24,213 nucleotides of DNA. Origin: an uncultured bacterium (lineage in GTDB: Bacteria; Verrucomicrobiota; Kiritimatiellia; CAIKKV01). Each line of letters starts with the position of its first letter. Within the stretch, counting starts at the first letter, position 1. A program made the position numbers and the translations under genes. Under the pieces are notes generated by a model that worked only from the letters and a program-made list of their open reading frames with translations, was not told where the DNA came from and did no database searches. Of this stretch, positions 1 to 7,493 are shown in pieces. The DNA is taken from NCBI GenBank assembly GCA_903828035.1, contig CAIKKV010000600.1, positions 1 through 24,213 on the forward strand, written 5' to 3'.

Positions 1-1464
1 CAGCAGGCGCCCGAAGCGGCCGCCCGCGGCGTCCACCGCCTGTGGAGCGCCAACGAGAAGACGGCGCTGGAAGAGGCGCTCGGCATGTCCTACGCCGGCA
101 AGCGCGCCCTGTGCTGCATGAAGCACGTGGGCCTCAACGTCGCGGCCGACGCCTTCATGAACGCCGCCGTGACCGGGGTCAACGGCGGCCTGGTGGTCGT
201 GGCCGCCGACGACCCGTCCATGCACTCCAGCCAGAACGAGCAGGACTCCCGCTTCTACGGCAAGTTCGCCGCCGTCCCCGTCTTCGAGCCGGCGAGCCAG
301 CAGGAGGCCTACGACATGATGCGGCAGGCCTTCGAGTTCTCCGAGCAGCTCCGCCTGCCCGTGCTCCTGCGCATCACCACCCGCCTGGCCCACTCCCGGG
401 CGGATGTGACCGCCTCCGCGCCGCGGAGCGAAAACCCGCTCAACGCCTCCACCAGCACCCGCCAGTGGGTGCTGCTGCCCGGCCACGCGCGCCAGAACTG
501 GGCCTCGCTGATGGCCCGCATGCCGGACATCACCCGCCGGGCCGACGCCCTGCCCTGGAACCGCTTCATCCCCGGCGCGGACCGGAGCCTCGGCATCATC
601 GCGGCCGGCCTCGCCTTCAACTACCTGAACGAGTGCTACCCCGACGGCTGCCCCCATCCCGTCCTGAAGATCAGCCAGTACCCCCTCTCCCCCGAGCGCA
701 TCGGCGCGCTCCAGGCGGCGTGCGACGCGATCCTCGTCCTCGAGGATGGCGCCCCGTTCATCGAAGAGCAGCTGACGGGGCTCTTCCCGAAGCCCGTCAT
801 GCGCATCCGCGGCCGCCTCGACGGCGCCCTGCCGCGCACGGGCGAGCTGACTCCCGAAAACGTGGCCGCCGCGCTGGGCCGCTCCCGCCCCGAGGGGCCC
901 GCCGTCCCCGCCCTCATGACGCCCCGCCCGCCCGCGCTCTGCCGGGGCTGCCCGCACTGCGACAGCTACGCCTTCCTCAAGGAGGCGCTCGCCGGCCTTT
1001 CCGCCAGCCGCGTCTTCTCCGATATCGGCTGCTACACGCTGGGCGCGCTGCCCCCCTACGAGGCCATCCACTCCTGCGTGGACATGGGCGCCTCCATCAC
1101 CATGGCCAAGGGCGCGGCGGACGCCGGCGTGAGCCCGGCGGTGGCCGTGATCGGCGACTCCACCTTCACCCACTCGGGCCTCACGGGCCTGCTCGACGCC
1201 GTGGCCGAGAAGACCCCGATGACCCTCCTCATCCTCGACAACGAGATCACCGGCATGACGGGCGGCCAGGAGTCTTTGGCCCTCGGGCGCCTCGAGGCCC
1301 TCTGCATCGGCATCGGCGTGGACCCCGCCCACATCCGGGTGCTGCTGCCCCTGCCCAAGCACCATGCCGAGAACGTGCGGATCGTGCGCGAGGAGCTCGA
1401 GTGGCCCGGCGTCTCCGTGGTGATCGCCCGGCGCGCCTGCATCCAGATCAAGAAAAAAGGCTGA
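1..1464 (+). CDS. iorA: Indolepyruvate ferredoxin oxidoreductase alpha subunit, 5' truncated by window edge
   Basis: This subunit carries the thiamine pyrophosphate (TPP) site of an enzyme that oxidatively decarboxylates aryl-pyruvates (family knowledge) to acyl-CoA, normally passing electrons to ferredoxin. The frame is open from base 1, leaving 487 residues; roughly 45-50 N-terminal residues should lie outside the window. Visible landmarks are WSANEKTALEEALG near residue 19, the MKHVGLNVAAD segment near 40, the CRGCPHC motif near 314-320, and the TPP/Mg signature from GDSTFTHSG to LDN at about 385-414, followed by MTGGQ. The protein ends ARRACIQIKKKG, just after the TPP domain. Typical IorA continues for about 70-80 residues with two [4Fe-4S] clusters, and that domain is absent here. 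iorB follows 5 bp downstream. Family assignment is secure; the exact 2-oxoacid substrate is not. Confidence 0.93.
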   Translation, partial: QQAPEAAARGVHRLWSANEKTALEEALGMSYAGKRALCCMKHVGLNVAADAFMNAAVTGVNGGLVVVAADDPSMHSSQNEQDSRFYGKFAAVPVFEPASQQEAYDMMRQAFEFSEQLRLPVLLRITTRLAHSRADVTASAPRSENPLNASTSTRQWVLLPGHARQNWASLMARMPDITRRADALPWNRFIPGADRSLGIIAAGLAFNYLNECYPDGCPHPVLKISQYPLSPERIGALQAACDAILVLEDGAPFIEEQLTGLFPKPVMRIRGRLDGALPRTGELTPENVAAALGRSRPEGPAVPALMTPRPPALCRGCPHCDSYAFLKEALAGLSASRVFSDIGCYTLGALPPYEAIHSCVDMGASITMAKGAADAGVSPAVAVIGDSTFTHSGLTGLLDAVAEKTPMTLLILDNEITGMTGGQESLALGRLEALCIGIGVDPAHIRVLLPLPKHHAENVRIVREELEWPGVSVVIARRACIQIKKKG

Positions 1465-1469
1465 TCGAC

Positions 1470-2066
1470 ATGAACTACGACATGATCATTGCGGGCGTCG
1501 GCGGCCAGGGCATCCTCTCCATCGCCACCCTGCTCGGCCGGGCCGCCCTCGACCTGGACCTGCACCTCAAGCAGTCCGAAGTGCATGGCATGGCCCAGCG
1601 CGGCGGCGCCGTGCTGGCGCACCTGCGCCTGTCCGACAAGCCCATCCACTCCGACCTGGTGCCCCGCGGCGGGGCGGCCATGATCCTGGCCATGGAGCCG
1701 CTCGAAGCCCTGCGCTACCTGCCCTGGCTCGAGCCCGCCCGGGGCTGGCTCGTCTCCAACGCCGAGCCCGTGCGCAACATCGAGCCCTACCCGGAGCTGG
1801 AGGCGCTCTACGCCGAAATCCGCCGCCAGGCCCACCCCGTCCTCTTCGACGCCGAGAAAATGGCGCGCGACCTCGGCGCGCCCCGCGCCGTGAACATGGC
1901 CATGCTGGGCGCCGCCTCCTCGTTCATCCCGCTCCCGGCGGAATCGCTCGAGGCCGCCATCACCGCCCAGTTCACCCGCAAGGGCGAGGCCGTGGTGGCC
2001 TCCAACCTCGCGGTGTTCCGCGCCGGGCGCCACGCCACGGAGGCGCTCAGCCAGACCCGGCCATGA
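1470..2066 (+). CDS. iorB: Indolepyruvate ferredoxin oxidoreductase beta subunit
   Basis: This is the gamma-type 2-oxoacid:acceptor oxidoreductase subunit that pairs with IorA. The 198-residue length is normal for IorB. The N-terminus shows the GVGGQG loop at residues 9-14, followed by SEVHGMAQRGG at about 36-46, both hallmarks of the family. The ATG at 1470 lies 5 bp after the iorA stop, and the reading frame starts cleanly at the conserved N-terminal strand (MNYDMIIAGVGGQG). Its stop codon overlaps the next start as ATGA, so translation of iorA, iorB and the amidohydrolase is probably coupled. No cysteine cluster is present in this subunit, so it does not replace the ferredoxin domain missing from IorA. 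Confidence 0.93.
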   Translation: MNYDMIIAGVGGQGILSIATLLGRAALDLDLHLKQSEVHGMAQRGGAVLAHLRLSDKPIHSDLVPRGGAAMILAMEPLEALRYLPWLEPARGWLVSNAEPVRNIEPYPELEALYAEIRRQAHPVLFDAEKMARDLGAPRAVNMAMLGAASSFIPLPAESLEAAITAQFTRKGEAVVASNLAVFRAGRHATEALSQTRP

Positions 2067-2851
2067 TCATCGACTGCCACACCCACGCCTTTCCCGACGC
2101 CATCGCCGCGCGCGCCCTCGAGTCCATCGAATACCGCGGCGGCTCCAAACATGTGCTCGACGGGACCCTGGGCGCGCTCCTGGAATCCATGGACCGCTCC
2201 GGCGTGGACCAGTCCATCCTGCTCAACATCGCCACCAAGCCCGACCAGTTCGAGCCGATCATGGCCTTCTGCCGGAGCGCGCGCTCCGACCGCATCATCC
2301 CCTTCCCCTCCGTCCACCCGCGGGACCCGAAGCTCCGCGACCACCTCCGCGCCATCAAGGGCGAGGGCTTCAAGGGCATCAAGCTCCACAATTACTACCA
2401 GGGGTTCGTTTTTGACGAGGAAGCCGTGTGGCCGCTCTATGCCGCCCTTGAAGAGGAAGGGCTTTTCCTGGCGGCCCATACCGGATTCGACATCTCCTAT
2501 CCCTGCGACGGGGATTGCAGCCCCGAGCGGATCGTCCACGTCCTGGACCGCTTCCCCGGCCTGAAATTCATGGCCTCCCACCTGGGGGCGTGGTACGATT
2601 ATGAGGAAGTCCGCCGCTGGTTCTTCGGCCGGCCGATCCACATGGAGCTATCGTGGTCGTTCCGCTATCTGCCCGCGGCGGAAATCAGGGATATCATTGA
2701 AAGACACGGGCCGCAGTACGTGTTCTTCGGCTCGGACGCCCCCTGGGTGGCCCAGGAGGAGACGCTGGCCGATCTGCGCGCGCTGGGGTTCAGCCCGGAA
2801 ATCGAGGCCATGCTGGAGGGCGGAAACGCCAAGCGCTTTTTCGAGTTATAA
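2063..2851 (+). CDS. Amidohydrolase-2 family TIM-barrel metal-dependent hydrolase
   Basis: This is a 262-residue cytoplasmic amidohydrolase of the PF04909 type (TIM-barrel fold), probably a hydrolase or decarboxylase of unknown substrate. Metal-ligand candidates are H6 and H8 in DCHTHAFPD, H139 in AAHTG, H173 in ASHLG and D225 in GSDAPW; K107 in GIKLH sits where family members often have a conserved lysine or glutamate. The start overlaps the iorB stop by 4 bp and nfnA begins 14 bp downstream, so it is embedded in a redox operon. The role there cannot be read from sequence: release or ring chemistry on an aryl-acid product is a guess. Codon usage changes abruptly near 2390: about 5 of the first 112 codons end in A or T, against about 30 of the last 150. 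Confidence 0.88.
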   Translation: MIIDCHTHAFPDAIAARALESIEYRGGSKHVLDGTLGALLESMDRSGVDQSILLNIATKPDQFEPIMAFCRSARSDRIIPFPSVHPRDPKLRDHLRAIKGEGFKGIKLHNYYQGFVFDEEAVWPLYAALEEEGLFLAAHTGFDISYPCDGDCSPERIVHVLDRFPGLKFMASHLGAWYDYEEVRRWFFGRPIHMELSWSFRYLPAAEIRDIIERHGPQYVFFGSDAPWVAQEETLADLRALGFSPEIEAMLEGGNAKRFFEL

Positions 2852-2865
2852 ACCAGAAAGAACAC

Positions 2866-3729
2866 ATGCACCGGATCCTCCACAAAGAACAGCTCTCGGA
2901 AGACGTTTTCCTGCTCCGCGTCGAGGCCCCCCTCATCGCGCAGGAGCGCCAGGCCGGCCAGTTCGTCATCGTCCAGGCCGACAACAACTTCGGCGAGCGC
3001 ATCCCCCTGACCATTGCCGACGCCGACCCGGCCGAGGGCTCCATCACGCTCGTCTTCCAGACCGTGGGCAAGACCACCCACATCCTGGGCGCCAAGGCGG
3101 CGGGCGACTCGATCGAAAGCATCCTCGGCCCGCTCGGCCGCCCCACGCACATCGACAAGTTCGGAACCGTGGTGGCCGTCGGCGGGGGCATCGGCGTGGC
3201 GCCGCTGTACCCCATCGTGCAGGCCATGAAGAAAGCCGGCAACCGGCTCATCGTCATCATCGGCGCCCGGAACAGGAGCCTCATCATCCTCGAGGACAAG
3301 ATGCGCGCCCTGGCCGATGAGCTGATCATCACCACCGACGACGGCTCCCACGGCCGCAAGGCCCTGGTCACCGAGCCGCTCAAGGAGGTCTGCCAGCGCG
3401 ACCCGAAGCCCGACCAGTGCGTCGTCATCGGCCCGCCGATCATGATGAAGTTCTGCGCCGAGGCCACCCGCCCGTTCATGGTGCCCACCCTCGTCTCGCT
3501 CAACACGATCATGGTCGACGGCACCGGCATGTGCGGCGGCTGCCGCGTCACCGTGGGCGGCGAAACCAAGTTCGTCTGCGTGGACGGCCCGGAGTTCGAC
3601 GGCCACAAGGTCGACTTCGACAACATGATGCGCCGGCTGCGCGCCTACAAGAACCACGAGGAGGCCGCCCACCACCAGTGCCACCTCGACCTGGAAGCCG
3701 CCAAGCTTCAGAAAGCAGGCCAGCCGTGA
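2866..3729 (+). CDS. nfnA: NfnA/SudB-type FAD, NAD and [2Fe-2S] oxidoreductase subunit
   Basis: This is the small subunit of an NADH-dependent ferredoxin:NADP oxidoreductase (Nfn) or sulfide dehydrogenase-type complex, related to PyrK. The 287 residues run in family order: an FAD-binding barrel with RIPLTI at 45-50, an NAD-binding domain with GGGIGVAP at 106-113, and a C-terminal [2Fe-2S] site. The cluster ligands look like D218, C223, C226 and C238, the one-Asp/three-Cys pattern described for NfnA. In known Nfn complexes this subunit binds NADH and the FAD that bifurcates or passes electrons to NfnB. The gene starts 14 bp after the amidohydrolase and its stop overlaps the GTG start of nfnB as GTGA, so the two are translated together. 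A stand-alone sulfide dehydrogenase role cannot be excluded. Confidence 0.9.
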   Translation: MHRILHKEQLSEDVFLLRVEAPLIAQERQAGQFVIVQADNNFGERIPLTIADADPAEGSITLVFQTVGKTTHILGAKAAGDSIESILGPLGRPTHIDKFGTVVAVGGGIGVAPLYPIVQAMKKAGNRLIVIIGARNRSLIILEDKMRALADELIITTDDGSHGRKALVTEPLKEVCQRDPKPDQCVVIGPPIMMKFCAEATRPFMVPTLVSLNTIMVDGTGMCGGCRVTVGGETKFVCVDGPEFDGHKVDFDNMMRRLRAYKNHEEAAHHQCHLDLEAAKLQKAGQP

Positions 3730-5219
3730 GCCACGCCACCCCCGACTCTCTCCGCCAGGACGCTGAAAAAGCCCTCGAAGCCCTCCAGGGCAAGCGGCTC
3801 TCCCCGCGCGACCGCATGGCCATTCCCCCGCAGGACATGCCCACCCAGCCGGCGGAAGACCGCCGCGCCAACATGGGCGAGGTGGCGCTCGGCTACTCGC
3901 AGGCCCAGGCCCGGCTCGAAGCGCTGCGCTGCCTGCAATGCAAGAACGCCCCCTGCGTCAACGGCTGCCCCGTCCGGATCGACATCCCCGCCTTCGTCAA
4001 GGCGATCGCCGACGGGCAGGACGCCGAGGCCATCGCCATCATCCGCCGCAACAGCCTGCTCCCCGCCGTCTGCGGCCGCGTCTGCCCCCAGGAAGTGCAG
4101 TGCCAGGAGCCGTGCACCGTGGGCAAGGCGCTCAAGTCGGTGGACAAGGCCGTCTCGATCGGCCGCCTCGAGCGCTATGCCGCCGACCTGGAGCGCGCCG
4201 CCGGCGGCGGCCCCAGGCCGGCCGTCAAGCCCGAGACCGGCAAGCGGGTCGCCGTCATCGGCAGCGGCCCGGCCAGCATCACCGTGGCCGCGGACGTGCG
4301 GCGCGAGGGCCACGCCGTGACGCTCTACGAGGCCTTTCACAAGCCCGGCGGCGTGCTGCTCTACGGCATTCCCGAGTTCCGGCTGCCCAAGAAAATCGTC
4401 GAGCAGGAGATCGACGCGCTCAAGGCGATGGGCGTGGTGATCGAGACCAACTTCCTGATCGGCCGCACGCGCAAGCTGCAGGACCTCATCTCGAAGGACG
4501 GCTTTGACGCTGTCTTCGTCGGCACCGGCGCCGGCCTGCCCAAGTTCATGAACATCGAGGGCGAAAACCTGGTGGGCGTCTTCTCGGCCAACGAGTACCT
4601 GACGCGGGCCAACCTGATGCGCGCCTATGACACCGGCCGTGCCGACACGCCCTTCTTCAAGTCGCGCAAGGTGGCGGTGCTCGGCGGCGGCAACGTGGCC
4701 ATGGATTCGGCCCGCATGGCGGTCCGGCTCGGGGCGCAGGAGGTGAACCTCGTCTACCGCCGCACCGAGGCCGAGATGCCGGCCCGGGTGGAGGAGGTGA
4801 GCCACGCGAAGGAAGAGGGCGTCCTCTTCCACATGCTCCAGAACCCGCGCAGGATCCTGGGCAGCGAGCTCGGCCTCGTGACCGGCATGGAGTGCGTCCG
4901 CTACACGCTGGGCGAGCCCGACGAGTCCGGCCGCCGCCGGCCCGTGGAGGTTCCGGACAGCGCGTTCATCATGGAGGTGGATACCGTCATCGTGGCCATC
5001 GGCAACGAATCGAACCCGCTCATCCGCCAGACCACGCCGGGCCTCGCCGTCAACCGGCGCGGCAACCTGATCGTGGAGGAGGCGACGGGCCAAACCTCCC
5101 TCGACCGCGTCTACGCCGGGGGCGACATCGTCCTGGGCGCGGCCACGGTCATCCTGGCCATGGGCGAAGGCCGCAAGGCCGCCACGTCCATCAACGCGCT
5201 CCTGGCGCAGCCGTCCTGA
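3726..5219 (+). CDS. nfnB: NfnB/GltA-type NADPH-dependent iron-sulfur flavoprotein
   Basis: This is the large subunit partner of NfnA and is often annotated as glutamate synthase small chain (GltD-like). At 497 residues it has the expected order. An N-terminal two-cluster [4Fe-4S] domain has C69, C72, C77 and C81, then C116, C120, C126 and C130. An FAD Rossmann motif follows at 179-184 (GSGPAS; the last residue is usually G), then the Nfn-like PGGVLLYGIPEFRLPKK stretch, a NADPH-binding VLGGGNVAMDSA motif, and a C-terminal YAGGDIVLGAATV segment. The GTG at 3726 is chosen because it overlaps the nfnA stop; ATG codons further in would still retain the clusters. No glutamate synthase large subunit is nearby, which supports Nfn over GOGAT. 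Confidence 0.9.
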   Translation: MSHATPDSLRQDAEKALEALQGKRLSPRDRMAIPPQDMPTQPAEDRRANMGEVALGYSQAQARLEALRCLQCKNAPCVNGCPVRIDIPAFVKAIADGQDAEAIAIIRRNSLLPAVCGRVCPQEVQCQEPCTVGKALKSVDKAVSIGRLERYAADLERAAGGGPRPAVKPETGKRVAVIGSGPASITVAADVRREGHAVTLYEAFHKPGGVLLYGIPEFRLPKKIVEQEIDALKAMGVVIETNFLIGRTRKLQDLISKDGFDAVFVGTGAGLPKFMNIEGENLVGVFSANEYLTRANLMRAYDTGRADTPFFKSRKVAVLGGGNVAMDSARMAVRLGAQEVNLVYRRTEAEMPARVEEVSHAKEEGVLFHMLQNPRRILGSELGLVTGMECVRYTLGEPDESGRRRPVEVPDSAFIMEVDTVIVAIGNESNPLIRQTTPGLAVNRRGNLIVEEATGQTSLDRVYAGGDIVLGAATVILAMGEGRKAATSINALLAQPS

Positions 5220-5221
5220 TC

Positions 5222-5833
5222 ATGATCCCGGTCGCCGGCATCCGGGGCGTCATCTTCGACATGGACGGAACGCTCACGGTCCCCGTCATCGACTTCGCGC
5301 TCATGCGCGGGCGGCTGGGCATTCCCGAGGGCGACATCCTGGCCGTCATCCGGGGGTGGCCGGACGAGCGGCGGAAAGCCGCGTTCGACATCATCGAGGA
5401 GATCGAGGAGGACGGGCGCTTCAGGCTCCAGCTGCAGCCGGGCGCGGAGGCACTCATGCGCGTGCTGGAGCGGCGCGGCATTCCGCGCGCGATCCTGACC
5501 CGGAACACCGAGAAGACCGTGCGCCACCTGCAGGCGCACCTGCACACCACCTTCTCGGTCATCCTCACCCGCTCGTTTCCCACGTTCAAGCCCGACCCCG
5601 CCCCGGCCCTGCATATCTGTGAAAAATGGGGACTGAAGCCCGCCGAGGTTCTCCTGGTGGGCGATTTCCGGGACGACCTGACCTGCGGGAAGCAGGCCGG
5701 CGCCCGGACCTGCCTGCTGCTCAACGAGCGGAACAGCCAGTACGGCCCGCTGGCCGACTTCACCATTGCCAGCCTGGAAGAGCTGGCCGCGAGTTTTCCG
5801 GAAACCGATCAAAACCGCTCCCGAGAGAAGTGA
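5222..5833 (+). CDS. HAD superfamily phosphatase
   Basis: This 203-residue protein is a haloacid dehalogenase-type hydrolase, most likely a small-molecule phosphatase. All four motifs are visible: motif I FDMDGT with D13 as nucleophile and D15 as acid/base, motif II at T93 in ILTRN, motif III at K123 in TFKPDP, and motif IV GDFRDD at 147-152. A short helical cap lies between motifs I and II, as in phosphoglycolate phosphatase-like enzymes. It begins 2 bp after nfnB, so it belongs to the same transcript. The substrate is unknown. Phosphoglycolate or sugar phosphates are possible by family, and nothing in the neighbours settles it. Confidence 0.88.
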   Translation: MIPVAGIRGVIFDMDGTLTVPVIDFALMRGRLGIPEGDILAVIRGWPDERRKAAFDIIEEIEEDGRFRLQLQPGAEALMRVLERRGIPRAILTRNTEKTVRHLQAHLHTTFSVILTRSFPTFKPDPAPALHICEKWGLKPAEVLLVGDFRDDLTCGKQAGARTCLLLNERNSQYGPLADFTIASLEELAASFPETDQNRSREK

Positions 5834-5841
5834 TTCCAGAG

Positions 5842-5848
5842 AAGGAGG
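5842..5848 (+). promoter_or_regulatory. Strong Shine-Dalgarno sequence
   Basis: AAGGAGG lies 5 bp before the ATG at 5854, a near-perfect match to the 16S anti-SD. It is the strongest ribosome binding site seen in the window and fixes the start of the membrane protein gene against the longer upstream open frame. Confidence 0.7.
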
Positions 5849-5853
5849 GAAGG

Positions 5854-7455
5854 ATGAGCAACCCGTTCCGCGCCTGGCTCCGGTCCCCCCGCGGCTGGGC
5901 GGCCTGCCTTTCGCTGCTCTATGTGCTGGGGGCGCTCGCCCTGCTGCACGGCTTCCGCTACCGGATCAATCCCGACGGGATCTCCTACCTCTCCATCGCC
6001 GGCCGCTATCTGGCGGGCGACTGGCGGGGCGCCCTCAACGGGTATTGGGGGCCCCTCTTCTCCTGGGCGCTCGTGCCGCTCCTGGCGCTCCGGATCGAGC
6101 CGGTCCTGGCCGGCAAAGTGCTTTCCATCCTGATCGGCCTGGCCACGATACCCGGCTTGCAGGCGCTGTCCCTGCGGTTCGGCCTGTCCGACCGCCTGCG
6201 CGCGATCGCCCTGGCGGCCCTGCTGCCGGTCCTGTGGCTGTTCACCTTCTTCACCGTGACTCCCGATTTCCTCATGGCCTGCCTGCTGGTCTGGTACTTC
6301 AGCCTCCTCTTCGACTCCCGCTTCCTCGACCGGCGGCGCAACGCCCTCTTTTGCGGGATGCTGGGCGGCCTGGCCTACTTCGCCAAGGCGTACGGATTCT
6401 ACTTTTTCCTGGCCCATTACACCCTCGTGGCCGCCCTGCTCGGGCTCGGCGCGGAAGACTCCGCCAAGCGCCGCGCGGTCCTTCGAAGCTACGCGCTGGG
6501 CATGGCTGTTTTCGGCGTGCTGGCCGGGAGCTGGATCCTCGTGCTCTCGAACAAATACGACCGCCTGACCGTGTCCACCTCCGGGGCCTATAACTACGCC
6601 GTGATGGCGCCCGGCTCCCGGGGACAGCCGATGCTCTACCAGGGGTTCATCGCGCCCCTGGATTCGCGCGCCACCAGCATCTGGGAGGAGCCGTCCGCCC
6701 TCCGCGGCTCAACCTGGAAGGCCACCGGCGCCACCGCCAGGCTGACCTATCAGGCGCGCCTCGTGGCCGGAAACGCCCTCCTGGCCATCCGGAAGCTGAG
6801 CACCCACGCCTTCCTGGCCCCGCTCATCCTGGCGGCCGCCGGTTTTGTTTGCCTGCGAACCGGGCGGCGCTGCCTGCGGCCGGGTGGAGAGGCCGCCCCG
6901 CCGCTCTCCCTGCTGCTCTACACCGCCGGCTACGTCCTCATTACGGTCGAAGACCGCTATCTGTTCATCGGCCCGATCCTCCTGGCCTTCCTGGGCGCGC
7001 AGCTGCTCCAGCGGTTGGCGGAAAAGGGCGTCTTGACCGGCCGGCGATACACCGCGGCCGTCCTGATTCTTGCGCTCTCCATCGCCGCCCAGCCCGCGCT
7101 TGAAACCGCGCGCCGCTATCGCGGCGCAAAGGCCTCCCGCCGCGAACATGCGATCATCACGCAGCTCCGGAAGCAAACCGCCCTGCACGGCAACGTCGCC
7201 TCCAACCGCGAGTGGGGAAAAACCCTCAGCATCGCCTATCAGATGCGGCTGCGCTACTTCGGGGCTCAGGGAGACATCCCCACCGACCAGGTGCCCGCCG
7301 CCCTCGCCCGGCTGGGCGTGAATTACTACTTCGTCTGGAACGGTTCCGCCGCCGAACAGAAGATGTTCCGGGGCTGTCCGGAAGTGACAGGGCGAACGAT
7401 CAATCGCCTTCGCGTCTACCAGCTCGCGGCTCCGCCGCCGGCAGGCGGCAGGTAG
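5854..7455 (+). CDS. Polytopic membrane protein, probable GT-C fold glycosyltransferase
   Basis: This 533-residue protein has about ten hydrophobic segments in the first 430 residues and a soluble C-terminal tail of about 100. The first extracytoplasmic loop carries an acidic motif (RINPDGISYLSIAGRY, about residues 36-51), the place where GT-C enzymes such as ArnT- and PMT-like mannosyltransferases hold a catalytic Asp. A second loop-like acidic site is VEDRYLF before a late membrane segment. By family such proteins move a sugar from a polyprenyl-phosphate donor to lipid or protein in the periplasm. The assignment rests on topology and the first-loop Asp, not on a strong family signature. It sits 20 bp after the HAD gene and likely ends the + strand operon. 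Confidence 0.62.
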   Translation: MSNPFRAWLRSPRGWAACLSLLYVLGALALLHGFRYRINPDGISYLSIAGRYLAGDWRGALNGYWGPLFSWALVPLLALRIEPVLAGKVLSILIGLATIPGLQALSLRFGLSDRLRAIALAALLPVLWLFTFFTVTPDFLMACLLVWYFSLLFDSRFLDRRRNALFCGMLGGLAYFAKAYGFYFFLAHYTLVAALLGLGAEDSAKRRAVLRSYALGMAVFGVLAGSWILVLSNKYDRLTVSTSGAYNYAVMAPGSRGQPMLYQGFIAPLDSRATSIWEEPSALRGSTWKATGATARLTYQARLVAGNALLAIRKLSTHAFLAPLILAAAGFVCLRTGRRCLRPGGEAAPPLSLLLYTAGYVLITVEDRYLFIGPILLAFLGAQLLQRLAEKGVLTGRRYTAAVLILALSIAAQPALETARRYRGAKASRREHAIITQLRKQTALHGNVASNREWGKTLSIAYQMRLRYFGAQGDIPTDQVPAALARLGVNYYFVWNGSAAEQKMFRGCPEVTGRTINRLRVYQLAAPPPAGGR

Positions 7456-7491
7456 GGCGCTATCCCTTGCGCGCCGCGATCCAGGCGCCCT
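7454..7491. repeat. Inverted repeat between convergent genes
   Basis: AGGGCGC at 7454-7460 pairs perfectly with GCGCCCT at 7485-7491 across a 24-nt loop, in the 38-bp gap between the convergent membrane protein gene and cbiO. There is no T tract on either side, so it is not a canonical intrinsic terminator, though the position suits a bidirectional transcript end. Confidence 0.35.
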
Positions 7492-7493
7492 CC

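Noticed and set aside
42..1469. An N-terminal extension of the iorB frame running back through iorA.
   Set aside because: It is an out-of-frame Arg- and Pro-rich shadow of iorA; iorB proper starts at ATG 1470 with the conserved GVGGQG N-terminus.
3708..5093. A 461-codon open frame on the - strand opposite nfnB.
   Set aside because: The translation is low-complexity (Gly, Ala, His, Asp, Leu-rich) with no domain, while the + strand holds a full NfnB with eight cluster cysteines.
3726..5219. Glutamate synthase small subunit (gltD) as the name of this gene.
   Set aside because: The domain layout fits, but no large subunit is near and the gene is coupled by overlap to an NfnA/SudB-type partner with a [2Fe-2S] site, so Nfn is the better call.
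7454..7491. A bidirectional intrinsic terminator between the convergent genes.
   Set aside because: The 7-bp stem is real but the 24-nt loop and the lack of a T tract on either strand do not fit a Rho-independent terminator; it is kept only as an inverted repeat.
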